A stretch of DNA of 64,000 nt, taken from the NCBI RefSeq assembly GCF_026162365.1, contig NZ_JAOANW010000008.1, forward strand, positions 248,001 to 312,000, read 5' to 3'. Under the pieces are notes generated by a model that saw only the letters and a list, made by a program, of their open reading frames with translations, was not told where the DNA came from and ran no database searches. Positions 10,127 through 22,391 of this stretch are shown here, in pieces (position 1 is the stretch's first letter; each line of letters opens with the position of its first letter). Position numbers and translations under genes: made by a program. Origin of the DNA: Nitratireductor luteus. GTDB lineage: Bacteria; Pseudomonadota; Alphaproteobacteria; Rhizobiales; Rhizobiaceae.

Positions 10127-11520
10127 GCGCCAAGCTCTCTGGGCAGCGCGTAGGCCCATTGGGTGATGTTGCCGGCGCCCAGGAAGACGACGAAATCCCC
10201 CGGCTTCGCCACTTCGCGAATGAGAGGCGCGACGGCTTCCGGCCCCGCGATATGACGGGCGTCGCGATGCCCGCCGGCGCGCATGCTGGCAACGAGGGCC
10301 TCCGATGTCGCACCGTCTATCGGGTCCTCGCCCGCAGTATAGACCGGCGCCACCAGCACCGTGTCGGCTTCGTTGAAGCAGGACGCGAAATCGTCAAAAA
10401 GATCGTGGAGGCGGGTGTAGCGGTGCGGCTGCGCCACCGCGATGACACGTCCCTGCGTAGCTTCCCGCGCCGCTTTCAGCACGGCGCGGATTTCTACCGG
10501 ATGATGCCCGTAATCATCGAAGATATGGACGTCGTTCCAGACGCCGGTCAGCGTGAAGCGCCGCTTGACGCCGCCGAAGGAGGCAAGCCCCTTGCGGATA
10601 TCCTCCGCGCCGATGCCAAGTTCGTGCGCAACCGCAATCGCCGCTACCGCGTTCGAAACATTGTGATGTCCAGGCATGGGCAGACGCAGCCCCTCGATGA
10701 CTTCGGACTTGTCCGATTTGCGCGCCCGCAAGGTCACGTCGAATACTGACGTCGCCCTATCCATCCTGTGATTGGAAAAGCGCACATCCGCCTGCAGGTT
10801 CTCGCCATAGGTGACGAGACGGCGGTCCTCGATGCGGCTGACCAGCGCCTGCACCTCCGGATGGTCTATGCACATCACGCCGAACCCGTAGAACGGGACG
10901 TTTTCGACGAACTGCCGAAAAGCCTCCCGCACCTTGTCGAACGATCCGTAATGATCGAGGTGCTCGGGGTCGATATTCGTCACCACCGCTATTTCGGCGG
11001 GCAGTTTCAGGAAGGTGCCGTCGCTTTCGTCGGCCTCCACCACCATCCAGTCTCCTTCGCCCATGCGCGCATTGGTTCCGTACGCGTTGATGATGCCGCC
11101 ATTGATGACGGTCGGGTCCAGCCCGCCGGCATCGAGAAGTGCGGCAACCATCGATGTCGTCGTCGTTTTGCCATGGGTTCCGCCAATGGCGACGGCCTGG
11201 CGGAAACGCATCAACTCAGCCAGCATTTCGGCGCGCCTGACGATCGGCAGCAGCCGCTCGCGCGCCGCCTGATATTCCGGGTTGGCCGGCTTGATCGCCG
11301 TCGACACGACGACCACCTCGGCCTCGCCCAGATTGCCCGCATCATGGCCGACGAAGACCTCGATGCCCTTATCCCGCAGCCGTGCCACATTGGCGTTTTC
11401 GGCCTGGTCGGAGCCCTGCACCTGATAACCCAGCGTGTGCAGCGCCTCGGCGATGCCGCTCATGCCGATGCCGCCAATGCCGATGAAATGTATGACCCCG
11501 ATGGTCTGCGGCATCTTCAT
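10123..11520 (-). CDS. murC: UDP-N-acetylmuramate--L-alanine ligase MurC
   Basis: Mur ligase that adds L-alanine to UDP-MurNAc; 465 residues. It shows the N-terminal [14 protein letters not shown] nucleotide-binding signature, the ATP P-loop [11 protein letters not shown] near residue 110, and the C-terminal domain motif YGHHPVEI. The start overlaps the murG stop by 4 nt and the stop overlaps the murB start by 4 nt. Confidence 0.97.
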   Translation of the reverse strand: MKMPQTIGVIHFIGIGGIGMSGIAEALHTLGYQVQGSDQAENANVARLRDKGIEVFVGHDAGNLGEAEVVVVSTAIKPANPEYQAARERLLPIVRRAEMLAELMRFRQAVAIGGTHGKTTTTSMVAALLDAGGLDPTVINGGIINAYGTNARMGEGDWMVVEADESDGTFLKLPAEIAVVTNIDPEHLDHYGSFDKVREAFRQFVENVPFYGFGVMCIDHPEVQALVSRIEDRRLVTYGENLQADVRFSNHRMDRATSVFDVTLRARKSDKSEVIEGLRLPMPGHHNVSNAVAAIAVAHELGIGAEDIRKGLASFGGVKRRFTLTGVWNDVHIFDDYGHHPVEIRAVLKAAREATQGRVIAVAQPHRYTRLHDLFDDFASCFNEADTVLVAPVYTAGEDPIDGATSEALVASMRAGGHRDARHIAGPEAVAPLIREVAKPGDFVVFLGAGNITQWAYALPRELGA

Positions 11521-12641
11521 GCGCCCGCTCCCCGTTTGAATTCGTCGATCGATCGGCCCGACGCAATAGCCTCTGTCAGATCGGCGAGCAACTTCGTCGC
11601 GCCCGGTCGGCCAACGGTCTTTGCCGCCAGCGCCATCTCCTTCAGCCGCGTGCCATCCTCCAGGAATTCGCCGAGATCGCCGGCAAGATCTTCCGCCGTG
11701 ATCTCCGCCTGTCGCCTGATAAGCGCCGCGCCCGCATCCACCAGAAGCTGGGCATTGCGGCCTTGGTCGTCGTCAAGCGCATGCGGCAGCGGCACGAGGA
11801 TCGACGGCCGCCCGATGATGGAGAGCTCCAGCACGGTCGACGCGCCCGAGCGCGAGACCACGAGATGGGCCGCGGCCATCCGCGCAGGCAGGTCGGAGAA
11901 GAAGGGCGAAACCTCCGCCTCTACGCCAAGGTCCCGATAACGCTCCCTTGCGCGCGCCTCGTCTTCAGGCCGTGCCTGCTGAACGATATCCAGTCGGGAG
12001 CGCAACGGCGCAGGCAGCAGGGCCACGGCTTCGGGAAACACGTCGGAAAAGAACCGCGCGCCCTGGCTTCCACCAAAGACGAGCAGGCGCAGTCTTCCAC
12101 CCGCCGCGGGCGCTTCATAGGCCGTGTCGGCAACATCGAGCACGGCCCGGCGAACAGGATTGCCAGTCTCCGCAATCTTCGCCGCGTGTGGCCCCTGCGC
12201 CTTCAGGAAGCCGCCGGCGATTGCCTTGACACGCGGCGCCAGCGCCCGGTTGGCGCGTCCCATCACCGCGTTCTGCTCATGGATGATGGAGGGCACGCCG
12301 CGCCGGGTGGCCGCATAGAGCGGCGGCAGCGTCGGATAGCCGCCGAAACCCACGACCACCGACGGCTTCAACCGTCCCATGAGCGCAGACGCCTGGCGGA
12401 AACCGCGCCAGATAGTGACGAGGCTGCGCAGCATCGCAACCGGATTGCGTGACCCGAACGTCGCCGCGTCGATGGCATGCACGCCCGCTGCCGGAAAATA
12501 GCCGGCGAACCGCGCCGCCCGCCTGTCCGTCGCCAAGTGAACGGTCCAGCCGCGAGCGTTCAGTTCATGGGCCAGTGCCTCGGCCGGGAACAGATGCCCG
12601 CCGGTACCGCCAGCGCACAGGATTGCGATCTTCTTGGTCAT
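11517..12641 (-). CDS. murG: UDP-GlcNAc:undecaprenyl-PP-MurNAc-pentapeptide GlcNAc transferase MurG
   Basis: GT28 glycosyltransferase that converts lipid I to lipid II on the inner membrane face; 374 residues. The lipid-binding loop [10 protein letters not shown] is near residue 11, [12 protein letters not shown] is in the N-lobe, and the donor-site signature [12 protein letters not shown] is in the C-lobe. One nt separates its start from the ftsW stop. Confidence 0.97.
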   Translation of the reverse strand: MTKKIAILCAGGTGGHLFPAEALAHELNARGWTVHLATDRRAARFAGYFPAAGVHAIDAATFGSRNPVAMLRSLVTIWRGFRQASALMGRLKPSVVVGFGGYPTLPPLYAATRRGVPSIIHEQNAVMGRANRALAPRVKAIAGGFLKAQGPHAAKIAETGNPVRRAVLDVADTAYEAPAAGGRLRLLVFGGSQGARFFSDVFPEAVALLPAPLRSRLDIVQQARPEDEARARERYRDLGVEAEVSPFFSDLPARMAAAHLVVSRSGASTVLELSIIGRPSILVPLPHALDDDQGRNAQLLVDAGAALIRRQAEITAEDLAGDLGEFLEDGTRLKEMALAAKTVGRPGATKLLADLTEAIASGRSIDEFKRGAGA

Positions 12642-12642
12642 G

Positions 12643-13797
12643 TCAGCCGGCCGTCGCCGCCCGCCCGGAACCCCGCGATACGCCTATCGGCCGCCGTTTC
12701 TCCGGTCTGCGCCGCGAAAGCGCCAGCACGAACCCCATCGAGATCGCCATGGCGATCAGCGAGGACCCACCGTAGGAGATGAAGGGAAGCGTCATGCCCT
12801 TGGCCGGCATCATGCGCACATTCACGGCCATGTTTATGATCGACTGGAAGCCGAAGAGGATGACCAGCCCGCTCAGCGCATAGCGCGTGAAATCGTCCTC
12901 CTCGCGCCGCGCCAACGCCAGCCCCCTGAGCACCACGAAGGCGAAAAGCATGAGGATAATCAGGCACATGATGAGGCCGAATTCTTCGCCCGCCACCGCA
13001 AATACGAAGTCGGTATGGCTGTCCGGCAGGATGCGCTTCACCGATCCTTCGCCCGGCCCCTGCCCGAGCCAGCCGCCGCGCGTCATGGCCTCAAGGCTCA
13101 TGTCCACTTGATAGGTGTCGCCCTCGCCGGTCAGGAAGCGGTCTATACGGTCGGCCACGTGGGGAAAGGCGGAATAGGCGGCAACCGCGCCACCCGCGCC
13201 CAGCGCTCCGAGCACTGCGATCCACAGCCAGGGCATGCCGGCAATGAAGAACATCGCGCCCCAGGTGCCCAGAACCAGCATCGTCTGGCCCAGGTCCGGC
13301 TGTGCCACGAGCAGTGTCACGACCAGCCCGAGCAGGATCATGGCGAACAGATTGCCGGGAATCTCGGGCTGCCGGGCATGCTCGGCAAACAGCCAGGCGC
13401 AGATCACCACGAAGGCGGGCTTGAGGTATTCGGACGGCTGGATGGAAACGCCGAAGAGATAGATCCAGCGCCGCGACCCCTTCACCTCCATCCCGATGAA
13501 CAAGGTTGCGACCATGAAGACGAGCGATACGGCCAGCATGACCACGGCCAGCCGGCGTACATGGCGCGGGTCGAGAAACGACACGCCGATGAGGCAGGCC
13601 ACCGCCGGGATCATGTACATGATCTGCCGGGTGACGAAATGGAAGCTGTCGAGCCCGATGCGCTCGGCCACAGCGGGGCTCGCCGCGAAAGACAGCACCA
13701 CGCCGAGGCCCATCAGCAAAAGAAACGCCGCCAGGAACCAGCGGTCCACGGTCCACCACCAATTCGCGACATGGCTTCGGTCCGTACGGCTGATCAT
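12643..13797 (-). CDS. ftsW: Septal peptidoglycan polymerase FtsW
   Basis: SEDS-family glycosyltransferase that polymerises lipid II at the septum with FtsI. The 384-residue protein has about ten hydrophobic helices and the conserved C-terminal loop motif [13 protein letters not shown]. The ATG at 13795-13797 overlaps the murD stop by 4 nt; the longer reading frame upstream is antisense-free but unsupported. Gene order murD-ftsW-murG is standard. Confidence 0.96.
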   Translation of the reverse strand: MISRTDRSHVANWWWTVDRWFLAAFLLLMGLGVVLSFAASPAVAERIGLDSFHFVTRQIMYMIPAVACLIGVSFLDPRHVRRLAVVMLAVSLVFMVATLFIGMEVKGSRRWIYLFGVSIQPSEYLKPAFVVICAWLFAEHARQPEIPGNLFAMILLGLVVTLLVAQPDLGQTMLVLGTWGAMFFIAGMPWLWIAVLGALGAGGAVAAYSAFPHVADRIDRFLTGEGDTYQVDMSLEAMTRGGWLGQGPGEGSVKRILPDSHTDFVFAVAGEEFGLIMCLIILMLFAFVVLRGLALARREEDDFTRYALSGLVILFGFQSIINMAVNVRMMPAKGMTLPFISYGGSSLIAMAISMGFVLALSRRRPEKRRPIGVSRGSGRAATAG

Positions 13798-15197
13798 GTT
13801 TCTTTCCCTCTGATCGCTTCTACGCCGGGCAGCGCAAGCACAGCGTTTCGGAAGGCCTCGCCCCGGACCTCGAAATTCCTGAACTGGTCGAAACTCGCAC
13901 AAGCCGGCGACAACAGAACCACCGCCTCGCTCCCGGCATCTTGCGCCGCGTCCCGCGAAGCATGCTCGACGGCAGCTTCGATGGTACCCGAAATTTCGTA
14001 CGCCGTCGCCTCTCCAAGCGTAGCGGAAAAGGAAGGAGCGGCTTCGCCCACAAGATAAGCCTTGGCAATGCGCGGGAAGAAGGGCCTCAGGCTTTCGATG
14101 CCACCCTGCTTTGGCAAGCCGCCGGCAATCCAGTAGATGCGCTCGAAGCTCGAAAGGGCCGGCGCGGCGGCCTCCGCATTTGTTGCCTTGGAATCGTTGA
14201 TGAAGAGCACGTGGGCTTTCCGCCCGACCTGCTCCATGCGATGTTCGAGCCCCGGGAACCCGGCAAATCCCGCCTGGATTTCAGCCGCTGTAAGCCCGCA
14301 ATCAAGCGCGGCGGCCAGCGCCGCAAGCGCGTTCTGTGCATTGTGCCGGCCGCGCAACGAGCCGATGCCCTCGATCGAGGCGATCGGTTCGGCCCGCCCG
14401 TCAACCGTCCGCATCAGTGTCGCGCCCTCGGCAAAGAAACCGTTTTCCAGCGAGCGGGCCGCCGAAATGCGCAGCACCTTCACCCTGTCCCGTTCCAGCC
14501 GGTCGGCAATGGCCGTGCAATAATCGTCGTCGACCCCAATGATCGCCGTCCGGCTGCCAGCGACAAGTCGGGCCTTGATCGCTGCATAACGGTCGATGTC
14601 GCCATGGCGGTCGAGATGGTCGGGCGACAGGTTCAGCAGTATCCCCACTGAAGGATCGAGCGTCGGTGCAAGGTCGATCTGGTAGGACGAGCACTCGACC
14701 ACATAATGACGCTCGGGCAGCGGCGGATCGAGGGTCATCACGGCCCGCCCGATATTGCCGCCCATCTGCGTGTCGCGCCCGGCCGAGGCCAGCACATGCG
14801 CGATCAGCGCTGTCGTCGTCGACTTGCCATTGGTCCCGGTGACGGCGATGAAGGGAGCAGCCGGCGCATGCGCGCGCCTTTCGCGCACGAACAGTTCGAT
14901 ATCGCCGATGATCTCCGCGCCCGCCGCCTGCGCCAGTTCCACGCTCCAGTGCGGCCGGGGATGGGTGAGCGGCACGCCCGGCGCCAGTACAAGCGTGCCG
15001 ACCCCGTTCCAGTCCGCCTCGCGCAAGTCACCCGTCGCGATGCCCTCGGCCTTTGCGCGCGCCACGCTTTCCGGGTTGTCATCCCAGGCAAGCACCGCCG
15101 CGCAGCCCTCGACCAACGCCTTCGCAGTGGCGATGCCCGAACCGCCAAGGCCGAAGACGTGGACTTTCTTTCCCGAAAATGCGGAGGCAGGGATCAT
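13794..15197 (-). CDS. murD: UDP-N-acetylmuramoyl-L-alanine--D-glutamate ligase MurD
   Basis: Mur ligase that adds D-glutamate; 467 residues. The N-terminal domain starts [17 protein letters not shown], and the P-loop [12 protein letters not shown] lies near residue 120. The C-terminal ligase domain carries [12 protein letters not shown], a motif characteristic of MurD. It lies 6 nt downstream of mraY and overlaps ftsW. Confidence 0.97.
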   Translation of the reverse strand: MIPASAFSGKKVHVFGLGGSGIATAKALVEGCAAVLAWDDNPESVARAKAEGIATGDLREADWNGVGTLVLAPGVPLTHPRPHWSVELAQAAGAEIIGDIELFVRERRAHAPAAPFIAVTGTNGKSTTTALIAHVLASAGRDTQMGGNIGRAVMTLDPPLPERHYVVECSSYQIDLAPTLDPSVGILLNLSPDHLDRHGDIDRYAAIKARLVAGSRTAIIGVDDDYCTAIADRLERDRVKVLRISAARSLENGFFAEGATLMRTVDGRAEPIASIEGIGSLRGRHNAQNALAALAAALDCGLTAAEIQAGFAGFPGLEHRMEQVGRKAHVLFINDSKATNAEAAAPALSSFERIYWIAGGLPKQGGIESLRPFFPRIAKAYLVGEAAPSFSATLGEATAYEISGTIEAAVEHASRDAAQDAGSEAVVLLSPACASFDQFRNFEVRGEAFRNAVLALPGVEAIRGKET

Positions 15198-15203
15198 GCG
15201 CCC

Positions 15204-16286
15204 TTACCTCAGCTTCAGCGTCGAAAGCCCAATCAGCGCCAGCACGACGGCTATGATCCAGAAGCGGATCACCACCTGGCTTTCCGTCCAGCCGAGCTTT
15301 TCGAAATGATGATGGATGGGTGCCATCAGGAACACCCGCTTGCCGGTCATCTTGAAGACGGCCACCTGTATGATGACGGAGAATATCTCGATGACGAAAA
15401 GCCCGCCGACGATCGCCAGCACGATCTCATGCTTTGTCGCCACCGCCACCGTGCCGATGAGGCCGCCCAGCGCCAGAGAGCCCGTGTCGCCCATGAAGAT
15501 GGCGGCCGGCGGCGCGTTGAACCAAAGGAAGCCGAGCCCGGCGCCAATCACCGCGCCCAGGATGACGGACAATTCGCCCGTTCCCGGCACGAAGTGGATT
15601 TGCAGGTAATCGGCGAAGATGGCGTTCCCCGAAAGATAGGCGATGACGCCGAAGGAGGCGGCCGCCACCATCACCGGCACGGTTGCCAGTCCGTCCAGCC
15701 CGTCGGTGAGGTTCACCGCGTTGCCCGCGCCGACGATCACGAAGGCGGCGAAGGGTATGAAGAACACGCCCAGATTAAGCAGGAGTTCCTTGAAGAACGG
15801 GAAGGTGAGCGATGAGGAAAACGGCGCCTGCCCCGCCCGCATGATCAGCCATGCCGCAAAGCCGGCGATCAGGAATTCAAGGAGCAGCCTCACCTTGCCC
15901 GAGAATCCCAGATGGGACTGCTTGGTCACCTTCAGATAGTCGTCGTAGAAGCCGATGGCGCCGAAGCCCACCGTGACCATGAGCACCACCCACACATAGA
16001 CGCTGGAAAGGTTCGCCCACAATACCGAGGCACCCAATATGCCGCACAGCATCATGAGCCCGCCCATGGTCGGCGTTCCGGCCTTCTTGAAGTGCGTCTG
16101 GGGGCCATCGGCCCGGATCGGCTGGCCGCGGCCCTGCCGCACGCGCAGCGAATTGATGATGGCCGGCCCGAACAGGAAAACGATAAATGCCGAAGTCATC
16201 AGCGCTCCGCCGGTGCGAAACGTGATGTAGCGGAAAACATTGAAAGCCGAGAACTCGTCGGCAAACTGGACAAGCAGCATGAGCAT
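15204..16286 (-). CDS. mraY: Phospho-N-acetylmuramoyl-pentapeptide transferase MraY
   Basis: Polytopic membrane enzyme that makes lipid I; 360 residues with about ten hydrophobic segments. Diagnostic motifs are [10 protein letters not shown] near the N-terminus, the aspartate-rich [17 protein letters not shown], and the cytosolic [10 protein letters not shown] loop. Order murF-mraY-murD is conserved, and gaps are 21 nt or less. Confidence 0.97.
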   Translation of the reverse strand: MLMLLVQFADEFSAFNVFRYITFRTGGALMTSAFIVFLFGPAIINSLRVRQGRGQPIRADGPQTHFKKAGTPTMGGLMMLCGILGASVLWANLSSVYVWVVLMVTVGFGAIGFYDDYLKVTKQSHLGFSGKVRLLLEFLIAGFAAWLIMRAGQAPFSSSLTFPFFKELLLNLGVFFIPFAAFVIVGAGNAVNLTDGLDGLATVPVMVAAASFGVIAYLSGNAIFADYLQIHFVPGTGELSVILGAVIGAGLGFLWFNAPPAAIFMGDTGSLALGGLIGTVAVATKHEIVLAIVGGLFVIEIFSVIIQVAVFKMTGKRVFLMAPIHHHFEKLGWTESQVVIRFWIIAVVLALIGLSTLKLR

Positions 16287-16307
16287 GGTGAAAACCCCCG
16301 CGTGGCG

Positions 16308-17741
16308 TCAGCCCCGCGCCGGTTTGTCAACCGCCGCCGGAAAATGCTTGGTTAGAGCGTCAACCAGCTTGGAAAAGCCGATGCTCTTGGATGATTTGAT
16401 CATGACAGTATCCCCCGCCTTCACCGCGTTCAGGAGCAGCGGCTGAAGCTCGTCCGCATTGGCGCGGTATTCCAAGTGGATGTCCTTCGGCGGATTGTCC
16501 GCCAGCGCCTTCATTTCCGCTCCCGCCAGAAGCAGCATGTCGGCGCGCGCGTCGGAAACGACTTGCGCCAGGCCCGCGTGCAGCTTTTGCGAATGGCTGC
16601 CCAGTTCCAGCATGTCGCCCAAAACGGCGATGCGCCGTCCGCCATCACCCACCGGGGCCGTCGCCAATACCCGCAAGGCCGCCTGCATCGACGCCGGATT
16701 GGCGTTGTAGCTTTCGTCGATCAGCGTGAAAGTGCCCTGCCCCCGGCGCAGGACGTGACGGCGACCGCGTCCCTCTTCGGCAAAAAAATCGCCGAAGGCC
16801 GGCACGATGCGCGCCAGGTCCACTCCCGCCAGGTGCGCAGCGCCGAGTGCGGCCAGCGCATTCTGCGCCATATGACGCCCTGTCGCGCCCAGCCGGAAAG
16901 AGAATTCCTGGCCGGCAACCTTGACCTCCATCTGCGCACCCTGCGCATCGGGCTCGTATTTCATCAGTTTGAACTGGGCGCGGGCGTTTTCGCCAAAACC
17001 CCAGATATGTTCAATGCCGGCATCGGCCGCCATCTTGGACAACAGTTTCCAACGGGCATCGTCGCGATTGACCAGCGCGTGGCCGCCCTTGAGGACGCCG
17101 ACGAAGATTTCGCCCTTGGCGCGCGCAATCTCGTCGAGGCTCTTGAAGAATCCCAGATGCGCCGCCGCTACGACGGTGACGACCGCGATATGGGGAAGCA
17201 CCATGCCCACCAGAGACGTGATCTCTCCCGGATGGTTCATGCCGATCTCGAAGACCGCGTAATCGCAATCCTCCGGCATGCGCGCCAGCGACAGCGGCAC
17301 GCCCCAATGGTTGTTGAACGACTTGTCGGCGGCGTGAACCGTGCCCGCGCGCGACAGAATATGGCTCAGCATCGCCTTGGTCGTCGTCTTGCCGACCGAG
17401 CCGGTTACTGCGATGATCTTCGCCCTGGAGCGTGAGCGCGCCGCCTGGCCCACCTTCTCCAATGCCTGGAGAACATCGGGAACGACGATCTTCGGCACGG
17501 CTAGCCGGCCGAGCGCGGGCAGCTTCTCTTCCGCAACGACCAGCAGGCCGGCGCCGGCCGCCATCGCCGCCGTGCCGAAATCGTGCCCGTCGAAATTCTC
17601 GCCCTTGATCGCGAAAAATGCCTCGCCGCGCTTCAGGGTTCGCGTGTCGATGGAGATGCCGGTCACGCCTTCGGGCAGGTTTCCCTGCGGGCGCCCGCCC
17701 GTCGCGGCCACCAGCGCCTGACTGTCCCACAGGATATTCAA
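16308..17741 (-). CDS. murF: UDP-N-acetylmuramoyl-tripeptide--D-alanyl-D-alanine ligase MurF
   Basis: Mur ligase that adds the D-Ala-D-Ala dipeptide; 477 residues. P-loop [12 protein letters not shown] lies near residue 115, followed by [12 protein letters not shown], and the C-terminal domain begins near [11 protein letters not shown]. The start codon is TTG at 17739-17741, fused to the murE stop as TTGA. That is the same 4-nt overlap seen at neighbouring junctions but with a rarer start codon. Confidence 0.96.
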   Translation of the reverse strand: MNILWDSQALVAATGGRPQGNLPEGVTGISIDTRTLKRGEAFFAIKGENFDGHDFGTAAMAAGAGLLVVAEEKLPALGRLAVPKIVVPDVLQALEKVGQAARSRSRAKIIAVTGSVGKTTTKAMLSHILSRAGTVHAADKSFNNHWGVPLSLARMPEDCDYAVFEIGMNHPGEITSLVGMVLPHIAVVTVVAAAHLGFFKSLDEIARAKGEIFVGVLKGGHALVNRDDARWKLLSKMAADAGIEHIWGFGENARAQFKLMKYEPDAQGAQMEVKVAGQEFSFRLGATGRHMAQNALAALGAAHLAGVDLARIVPAFGDFFAEEGRGRRHVLRRGQGTFTLIDESYNANPASMQAALRVLATAPVGDGGRRIAVLGDMLELGSHSQKLHAGLAQVVSDARADMLLLAGAEMKALADNPPKDIHLEYRANADELQPLLLNAVKAGDTVMIKSSKSIGFSKLVDALTKHFPAAVDKPARG

Positions 17742-19192
17742 GCGCCCCGCTCCCCGAGCGCCTTCAGCACTTCTTCATGGTCGGAGAAATGATGCTTCCG
17801 TCCGGCGATTTCCTGCCCATGCTCATGCCCCTTGCCGGCTACGACGAGCGTGTCGCCGGCCTCCAGCATAGATATGGCGGAACGGATGGCCTCGCGGCGG
17901 TCGCCGATCTCCAGCGCGCCCGGCGCCGCTTCGAGAATGGCTTTGCGGATCGTCGCCGGCTCTTCCGAGCGCGGATTGTCGTCAGTCACGATGGCGATGT
18001 CGGCAAGTTCCGCCGCTATGCTGCCCATGATCGCCCGCTTACCCCGGTCGCGATCCCCCCCGCAGCCGAAAAGGACGACGACGCGGCCGGTGGTGAATGG
18101 GCGCACCGCCAGGAGCACATTCTTCAAGGCGTCGGGCTTGTGGGCGTAATCGACATAGATCTGTGCGCCCTCGGCCGTGGCGCCCACCAGTTCGAGCCGG
18201 CCCGAAGCGCCCTTCAGATGCTCCAGCGCAGCCAGGGCCTGGTCGGCGGCAAGTCCGGTCGTTATGGCAAGCCCCGCCGCCACCAGCGCATTGGCGATCT
18301 GGAAGTCGCCCGCCAGCGGAAGGTCGATCTCGTATATCCGGCCATGATGCTCCACCTCGGCCCGCTGTCGATGGCGCTCGTGCTCGACCCGTTTCAGTGT
18401 AAGGAACGCGCCCTTGCGGCCAACCGTGCGAAGCTCGCGCCCCGCCGTCTTCACCGCGTCCATGGTAACTTCCGACCATTCGTCATCGGCGAAGACCACC
18501 GCCGGTGCCCCCACGGGCAGCAGCGTGTCGAAGAGGCGCATCTTCGATTGATGGTAGTGCTCCATCGTCGGGTGATAGTCCATATGGTCGCGTCCGAGAT
18601 TGGTGAAACCTCCGGCCGCAAGCCTTACCCCGTCGAGCCGCCGCTGCGACAGCCCGTGACTGGATGCTTCCATGGCGCCGTGGGTCACGCCCTCCTCCGC
18701 AAGTTCCTTCAGAAGCTTGTGGAGCGCTATCGGATCGGGGGTAGTCAGTTCGCCATATTCATCGCGGTTCGGCGCCACCACGCCCGTCGTACCGATGCTT
18801 GCCGCCGGAAATCCCGCCTGTTCCCATACCTGGCGCGTGAACGAGGCGACTGACGTCTTGCCGCTCGTTCCCGTCACCGCCACCATCGTTTTGGGCTGTC
18901 CTGGATGGAAACGGGCGGCGCAAAGCGCCAGGGCCCTGCGCGGATCTGCGCTCTCGATGACCGGGATGCCAAGCGCTCTGCTTATCGAACCGGGCGCCGC
19001 CACGACCGCCGCCGCGCCGCGCCCTGCCGCGTCCTCGGCAAAACGTGCGCCATCGGCCTTCACGCCAGGAAGCGCGAAGAAGATGTCGCCCTTTTTCACA
19101 TGCCGGGAATCGGACTGCACTCCGGAGAACGTCGTATCGTCGGATAGTGCGCCGTCATGTGGCAGAATATCGGCAAATTCGCCCAGCTTCAT
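17738..19192 (-). CDS. murE: UDP-N-acetylmuramoyl-L-alanyl-D-glutamate--2,6-diaminopimelate ligase MurE
   Basis: Mur ligase that adds meso-diaminopimelate. P-loop [11 protein letters not shown] is present, and the C-terminal DDNPRSE motif is the hallmark of diaminopimelate (not lysine) specificity. The start at 19192 gives 484 residues with a GGA ribosome site; an upstream ATG at 19249 would overlap the end of ftsI. It is followed directly by murF with a 4-nt overlap. Confidence 0.96.
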   Translation of the reverse strand: MKLGEFADILPHDGALSDDTTFSGVQSDSRHVKKGDIFFALPGVKADGARFAEDAAGRGAAAVVAAPGSISRALGIPVIESADPRRALALCAARFHPGQPKTMVAVTGTSGKTSVASFTRQVWEQAGFPAASIGTTGVVAPNRDEYGELTTPDPIALHKLLKELAEEGVTHGAMEASSHGLSQRRLDGVRLAAGGFTNLGRDHMDYHPTMEHYHQSKMRLFDTLLPVGAPAVVFADDEWSEVTMDAVKTAGRELRTVGRKGAFLTLKRVEHERHRQRAEVEHHGRIYEIDLPLAGDFQIANALVAAGLAITTGLAADQALAALEHLKGASGRLELVGATAEGAQIYVDYAHKPDALKNVLLAVRPFTTGRVVVLFGCGGDRDRGKRAIMGSIAAELADIAIVTDDNPRSEEPATIRKAILEAAPGALEIGDRREAIRSAISMLEAGDTLVVAGKGHEHGQEIAGRKHHFSDHEEVLKALGERGA

Positions 19193-19245
19193 TTCGTTCC
19201 AGTATTCATTTTGCGGCCATCCCGCACAGCCGGAGGTGGCGGGAA

Positions 19246-20967
19246 TCACTGATAGGAGACCAGTAAAGCCTCACTTTCATGGCCGAAATCCGGCTTTACG
19301 CCAAGTAGCGGCGCCGCGCGGCGAATGATATTGCCGGCGAGCGGCGCGTTGGTCACGCCGGAGGTGGCCGACATACCAGGTTTTTCCGGCTTCGGCTCAT
19401 CCAGAACCACGAACACGATATACTCGGGATCGTTTGCGGGGAAGCTGGCAATGAACGTGTTGAAGCGGGTACTGTTCGAGTAGCGACCGTTGACCACTTT
19501 CTCGGCAGTGCCGGTCTTGGTGCCGACATAATAGCCCGGCACTTCCGCGCGGCGCCCCGAGCCCTTCTCGGTGTTGAGACGCAACAGGTAACGGACTTGC
19601 GCGCTCGTCTTCTGGGAGATCACCCGCTCTCCAATAGCATTCGCCTCTTCCTCGGTGCGCGGAAGGAAGGTGGGTGGAATGAGTTTTCCGCCGTTCAGCA
19701 TCGCCGCCACTGCCGCGGCGGTCTGCAAGGGCGTCGTGGCGACCCCGTGGCCGAAGGAAATGGTGACGGAATTGATCTTCTTCCACGTGGAAGGTTCAGT
19801 CGGGTGGGCCACCTCGGGCAACTCGGTGGACATGCGATCGAGAAGGCCGATCCGCTTCAGGAACTCCCTGTGCCCCTCAATCCCCACCACGTCGGCCATC
19901 TTGGCCGTTCCAATATTGGAGGAGTAGATGAGGATTTCCGGCACGCTCAGAACACGCTTCTTGCCGTAGAAATCCCTGATCGTGAACCCGCCCAATTGCA
20001 GCGGGCGCGTTGCATCGAACTTGTCGTTGATATCCACAAGGCCGGAATCGAGCGCCATCGACGTCGTGAAGAGCTTGAAGGTCGACCCCATCTCAAAGAC
20101 GCCGGCCGACATGCGGTTGAGCCGGTCTTTCTCCAACGCGTTATAGGGATTGTTCGGATCATAGTCCGGCAGTGACGCCATGGCCACGACCTCGCCAGTG
20201 CGTGCGTTGAGGACCACGCCGCCTGCGGCGATCGCGTCGAAGCGCTCCATCGCCTGGGTGAGTTCGTCGTGCAGAATATATTGCACCCTGAGATCCAGCG
20301 ACAGCCGAACGGGCTCAAGCGTTCCAGGTGCCGCGAGCCCCAACGCCTGGAGATCGGCAAGCCCTTGATTATCGATGTATTTCTCGATGCCGGCGATGCC
20401 CTTGTTGTCGACGTCAACCAAACCGAGCACGTGGGAAACCGTCGACCCGCCGGGATAAAAGCGGCGCTTTTCCGTGCGGAAGCCGAGGCCAGGCACGCCG
20501 AGCGCCAGTATTTCGCTCTGTTGGCGCGGCGACAGCTGACGCCGCAGCCACACGAAACCGGCCTCGCTGCTCAGCCGGCGATAGGTCTGCTCGTAGTCGA
20601 GGTCAGGCAATACGGTGAGCAGTTTTTCGATCGCCTCGTCAACATCGACAATGCGGCGCGGCTCGGCAAAGAGCGAGGCCGTCTTGATGTCCGTCGCCAG
20701 CACCTCTCCGTTGCGATCGACAAGGTCGGGGCGTGAGGCGGTCGGCCGGCTTTCCGGCAGGTTGACGACTTCGTCCTCGGCAAGTCCCAACTGCACGAGA
20801 CGCCCGCCGATTGCCGCGTAGATGCCGAACAGCACGGCCATGGCCATGAACACCCGGCTCTGCCCCCGACCGCCGACGGCCTTTCGCGAGCCTTCCACCA
20901 CGATCCCGCTGTTTCCAGCCCCGACGGCGGCTGCTCGCCGCGTCTTCCATAGGCCCGGCAATCTCAT
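19246..20967 (-). CDS. ftsI: Septal peptidoglycan transpeptidase FtsI (PBP3)
   Basis: Class B penicillin-binding protein; 573 residues. It has one N-terminal transmembrane segment around residues 40-58, a PBP dimer domain, and a transpeptidase domain with the serine motif STFK, the second motif SSN and the third motif KTGT. The start overlaps the ftsL stop by 4 nt. It partners FtsW, encoded eight kilobases downstream in the same cluster. Confidence 0.97.
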   Translation of the reverse strand: MRLPGLWKTRRAAAVGAGNSGIVVEGSRKAVGGRGQSRVFMAMAVLFGIYAAIGGRLVQLGLAEDEVVNLPESRPTASRPDLVDRNGEVLATDIKTASLFAEPRRIVDVDEAIEKLLTVLPDLDYEQTYRRLSSEAGFVWLRRQLSPRQQSEILALGVPGLGFRTEKRRFYPGGSTVSHVLGLVDVDNKGIAGIEKYIDNQGLADLQALGLAAPGTLEPVRLSLDLRVQYILHDELTQAMERFDAIAAGGVVLNARTGEVVAMASLPDYDPNNPYNALEKDRLNRMSAGVFEMGSTFKLFTTSMALDSGLVDINDKFDATRPLQLGGFTIRDFYGKKRVLSVPEILIYSSNIGTAKMADVVGIEGHREFLKRIGLLDRMSTELPEVAHPTEPSTWKKINSVTISFGHGVATTPLQTAAAVAAMLNGGKLIPPTFLPRTEEEANAIGERVISQKTSAQVRYLLRLNTEKGSGRRAEVPGYYVGTKTGTAEKVVNGRYSNSTRFNTFIASFPANDPEYIVFVVLDEPKPEKPGMSATSGVTNAPLAGNIIRRAAPLLGVKPDFGHESEALLVSYQ

Positions 20968-21332
20968 TGCGCCACTCCCCCAGTGATCGTTTCGTCCCGG
21001 AGCAGTTCCCCGATCTCGTCTCCCACCGGCGCATCGACCGGCCTGAACGGGATTTCGCGCAGCGCATCGAATTCCGCGACCTGCTTGGGTTCAAGCGGCT
21101 TCAGCGCCAATTCCGACTCATAGATGTCGGCCAGCTTCTGCAAGCGGCGCGGCTGCGTCAGTAGGCTCCAGTCAGCCTTCAGCAGATCGATAGCGTCTTT
21201 TTCGAGCTGAATGCGGGTCTCCAGCGCACCGACCTGATCTCGCAGGGCTTCAGATTCGTGCTTCGTCATGTACGTAAAGCCGGCCGCCGATATCATCGCC
21301 GCGATCAGGATAATGTCTGTGGTGCGAAACAC
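20964..21332 (-). CDS. ftsL: Cell division protein FtsL
   Basis: Small bitopic divisome protein of 122 residues: an N-terminal transmembrane helix (about residues 6-20) followed by a leucine/charge heptad region compatible with a coiled coil, the part that pairs with FtsB and FtsQ in other bacteria. Sequence conservation is low in this family, so the call rests on size, topology and position between rsmH and ftsI. A repeated EIPFRP-type tail follows the coiled coil. Confidence 0.88.
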   Translation of the reverse strand: MFRTTDIILIAAMISAAGFTYMTKHESEALRDQVGALETRIQLEKDAIDLLKADWSLLTQPRRLQKLADIYESELALKPLEPKQVAEFDALREIPFRPVDAPVGDEIGELLRDETITGGVAQ

Positions 21333-21347
21333 GTCTTCCTACCTCTC

Positions 21348-22391
21348 CTACCTCGCCTTGCCGCCGGGTTGTCCGGCCACGCCGTCAGCCCCGGTCAAAT
21401 TAAGTGCGGGAACCCCGAATATTCCGAAATCCGCTTCCCCCGCCGGCGCATCCAGCCGCACCGCGGAGCGCAGCGCCGCCGACCGTGCTCTCGGGTTGCC
21501 TGCGATCTCCGCCTCGCTCGGCGAAACGGGCTTGGCCGGCTTGCCGAAACGAGCTGCAGGGCCCGTCACTTCCGGCAGGTGGCGCGATCCGGCGGCACTG
21601 CCCGAGCGGGCCGCGAAAAAGCGTTTCACGATCCGGTCCTCCAGCGAATGGAAGGTGACCACCGCCAGAACACCGCCCGGACGCAGGATACGCTCGGCCG
21701 CGAAAAGGCCGCCGGCAAGTTCTCCAAGCTCGTCGTTCACGAAGATCCGCAACGCTTGGAACACACGGGTCGCCGGATGAATCTTGTCGGTCGGCTTGCG
21801 GCCGATCGTCCGCTCGACCAGCCGGGCCAGATCACCCGTGGTCTCGAAAGGCCGCTCAGCACGTCTTTTCTCGATGGCGCGGGCGATGCGGCCGGCATGC
21901 CGCTCTTCACCCAGCAGCCCGAAAATACGCGTGAGATCGCCCACCTTCAGGCGGTTGACCACATCGGCAGCGCTCGGCCCATCCTGTCCCATGCGCATGT
22001 CGAGCGGGCCATCCTGCCGGAAGGAGAAGCCACGCTCGGCCTGATCGAGCTGCATCGACGAAACGCCGATGTCCAGCACCACGCCATCGACGGTCTCGCC
22101 GGCAATGGCGTCCAGTTCCGAAAAACGCCCCCGCTCCAGCACCAGCCGCCCGGCGGATTCGCGGACCAGGTCCTGCCCGCCGGCGATCGCATCCGGGTCG
22201 CGGTCGATGGCCAGCACATCGGCGCCAGCCGCTAGCAAGGCCCGCGTATAGCCGCCCGCGCCGAAGGTGCCATCGACGATGCGCTTGCCGGGCGCCGGGT
22301 CGAGCACCGCCAGCACCACATCGAGAAGGACGGGAATGTGGCGGGCCGGTCCGCCACCGGACGTGCTTTCGCCGCCGGGGCCCGCCATCAT
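21348..22391 (-). CDS. rsmH: 16S rRNA (cytosine(1402)-N(4))-methyltransferase RsmH
   Basis: SAM-dependent methyltransferase (formerly MraW), 347 residues. The motif I loop [10 protein letters not shown] is at about residues 38-47, [14 protein letters not shown] and [15 protein letters not shown] follow, and the HSLEDRIVK motif is near the C-terminus. The start is a tandem ATGATG at 22386-22391, embedded in the mraZ stop region. The longer frame reaching 22955 runs through mraZ out of frame and is rejected. Confidence 0.96.
   Translation of the reverse strand: MMAGPGGESTSGGGPARHIPVLLDVVLAVLDPAPGKRIVDGTFGAGGYTRALLAAGADVLAIDRDPDAIAGGQDLVRESAGRLVLERGRFSELDAIAGETVDGVVLDIGVSSMQLDQAERGFSFRQDGPLDMRMGQDGPSAADVVNRLKVGDLTRIFGLLGEERHAGRIARAIEKRRAERPFETTGDLARLVERTIGRKPTDKIHPATRVFQALRIFVNDELGELAGGLFAAERILRPGGVLAVVTFHSLEDRIVKRFFAARSGSAAGSRHLPEVTGPAARFGKPAKPVSPSEAEIAGNPRARSAALRSAVRLDAPAGEADFGIFGVPALNLTGADGVAGQPGGKAR

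Noticed and set aside
12634-14058. A 474-codon plus-strand frame over ftsW and murD
   Set aside because: Antisense to two certain genes, His/Glu-rich composition with no recognisable domain.
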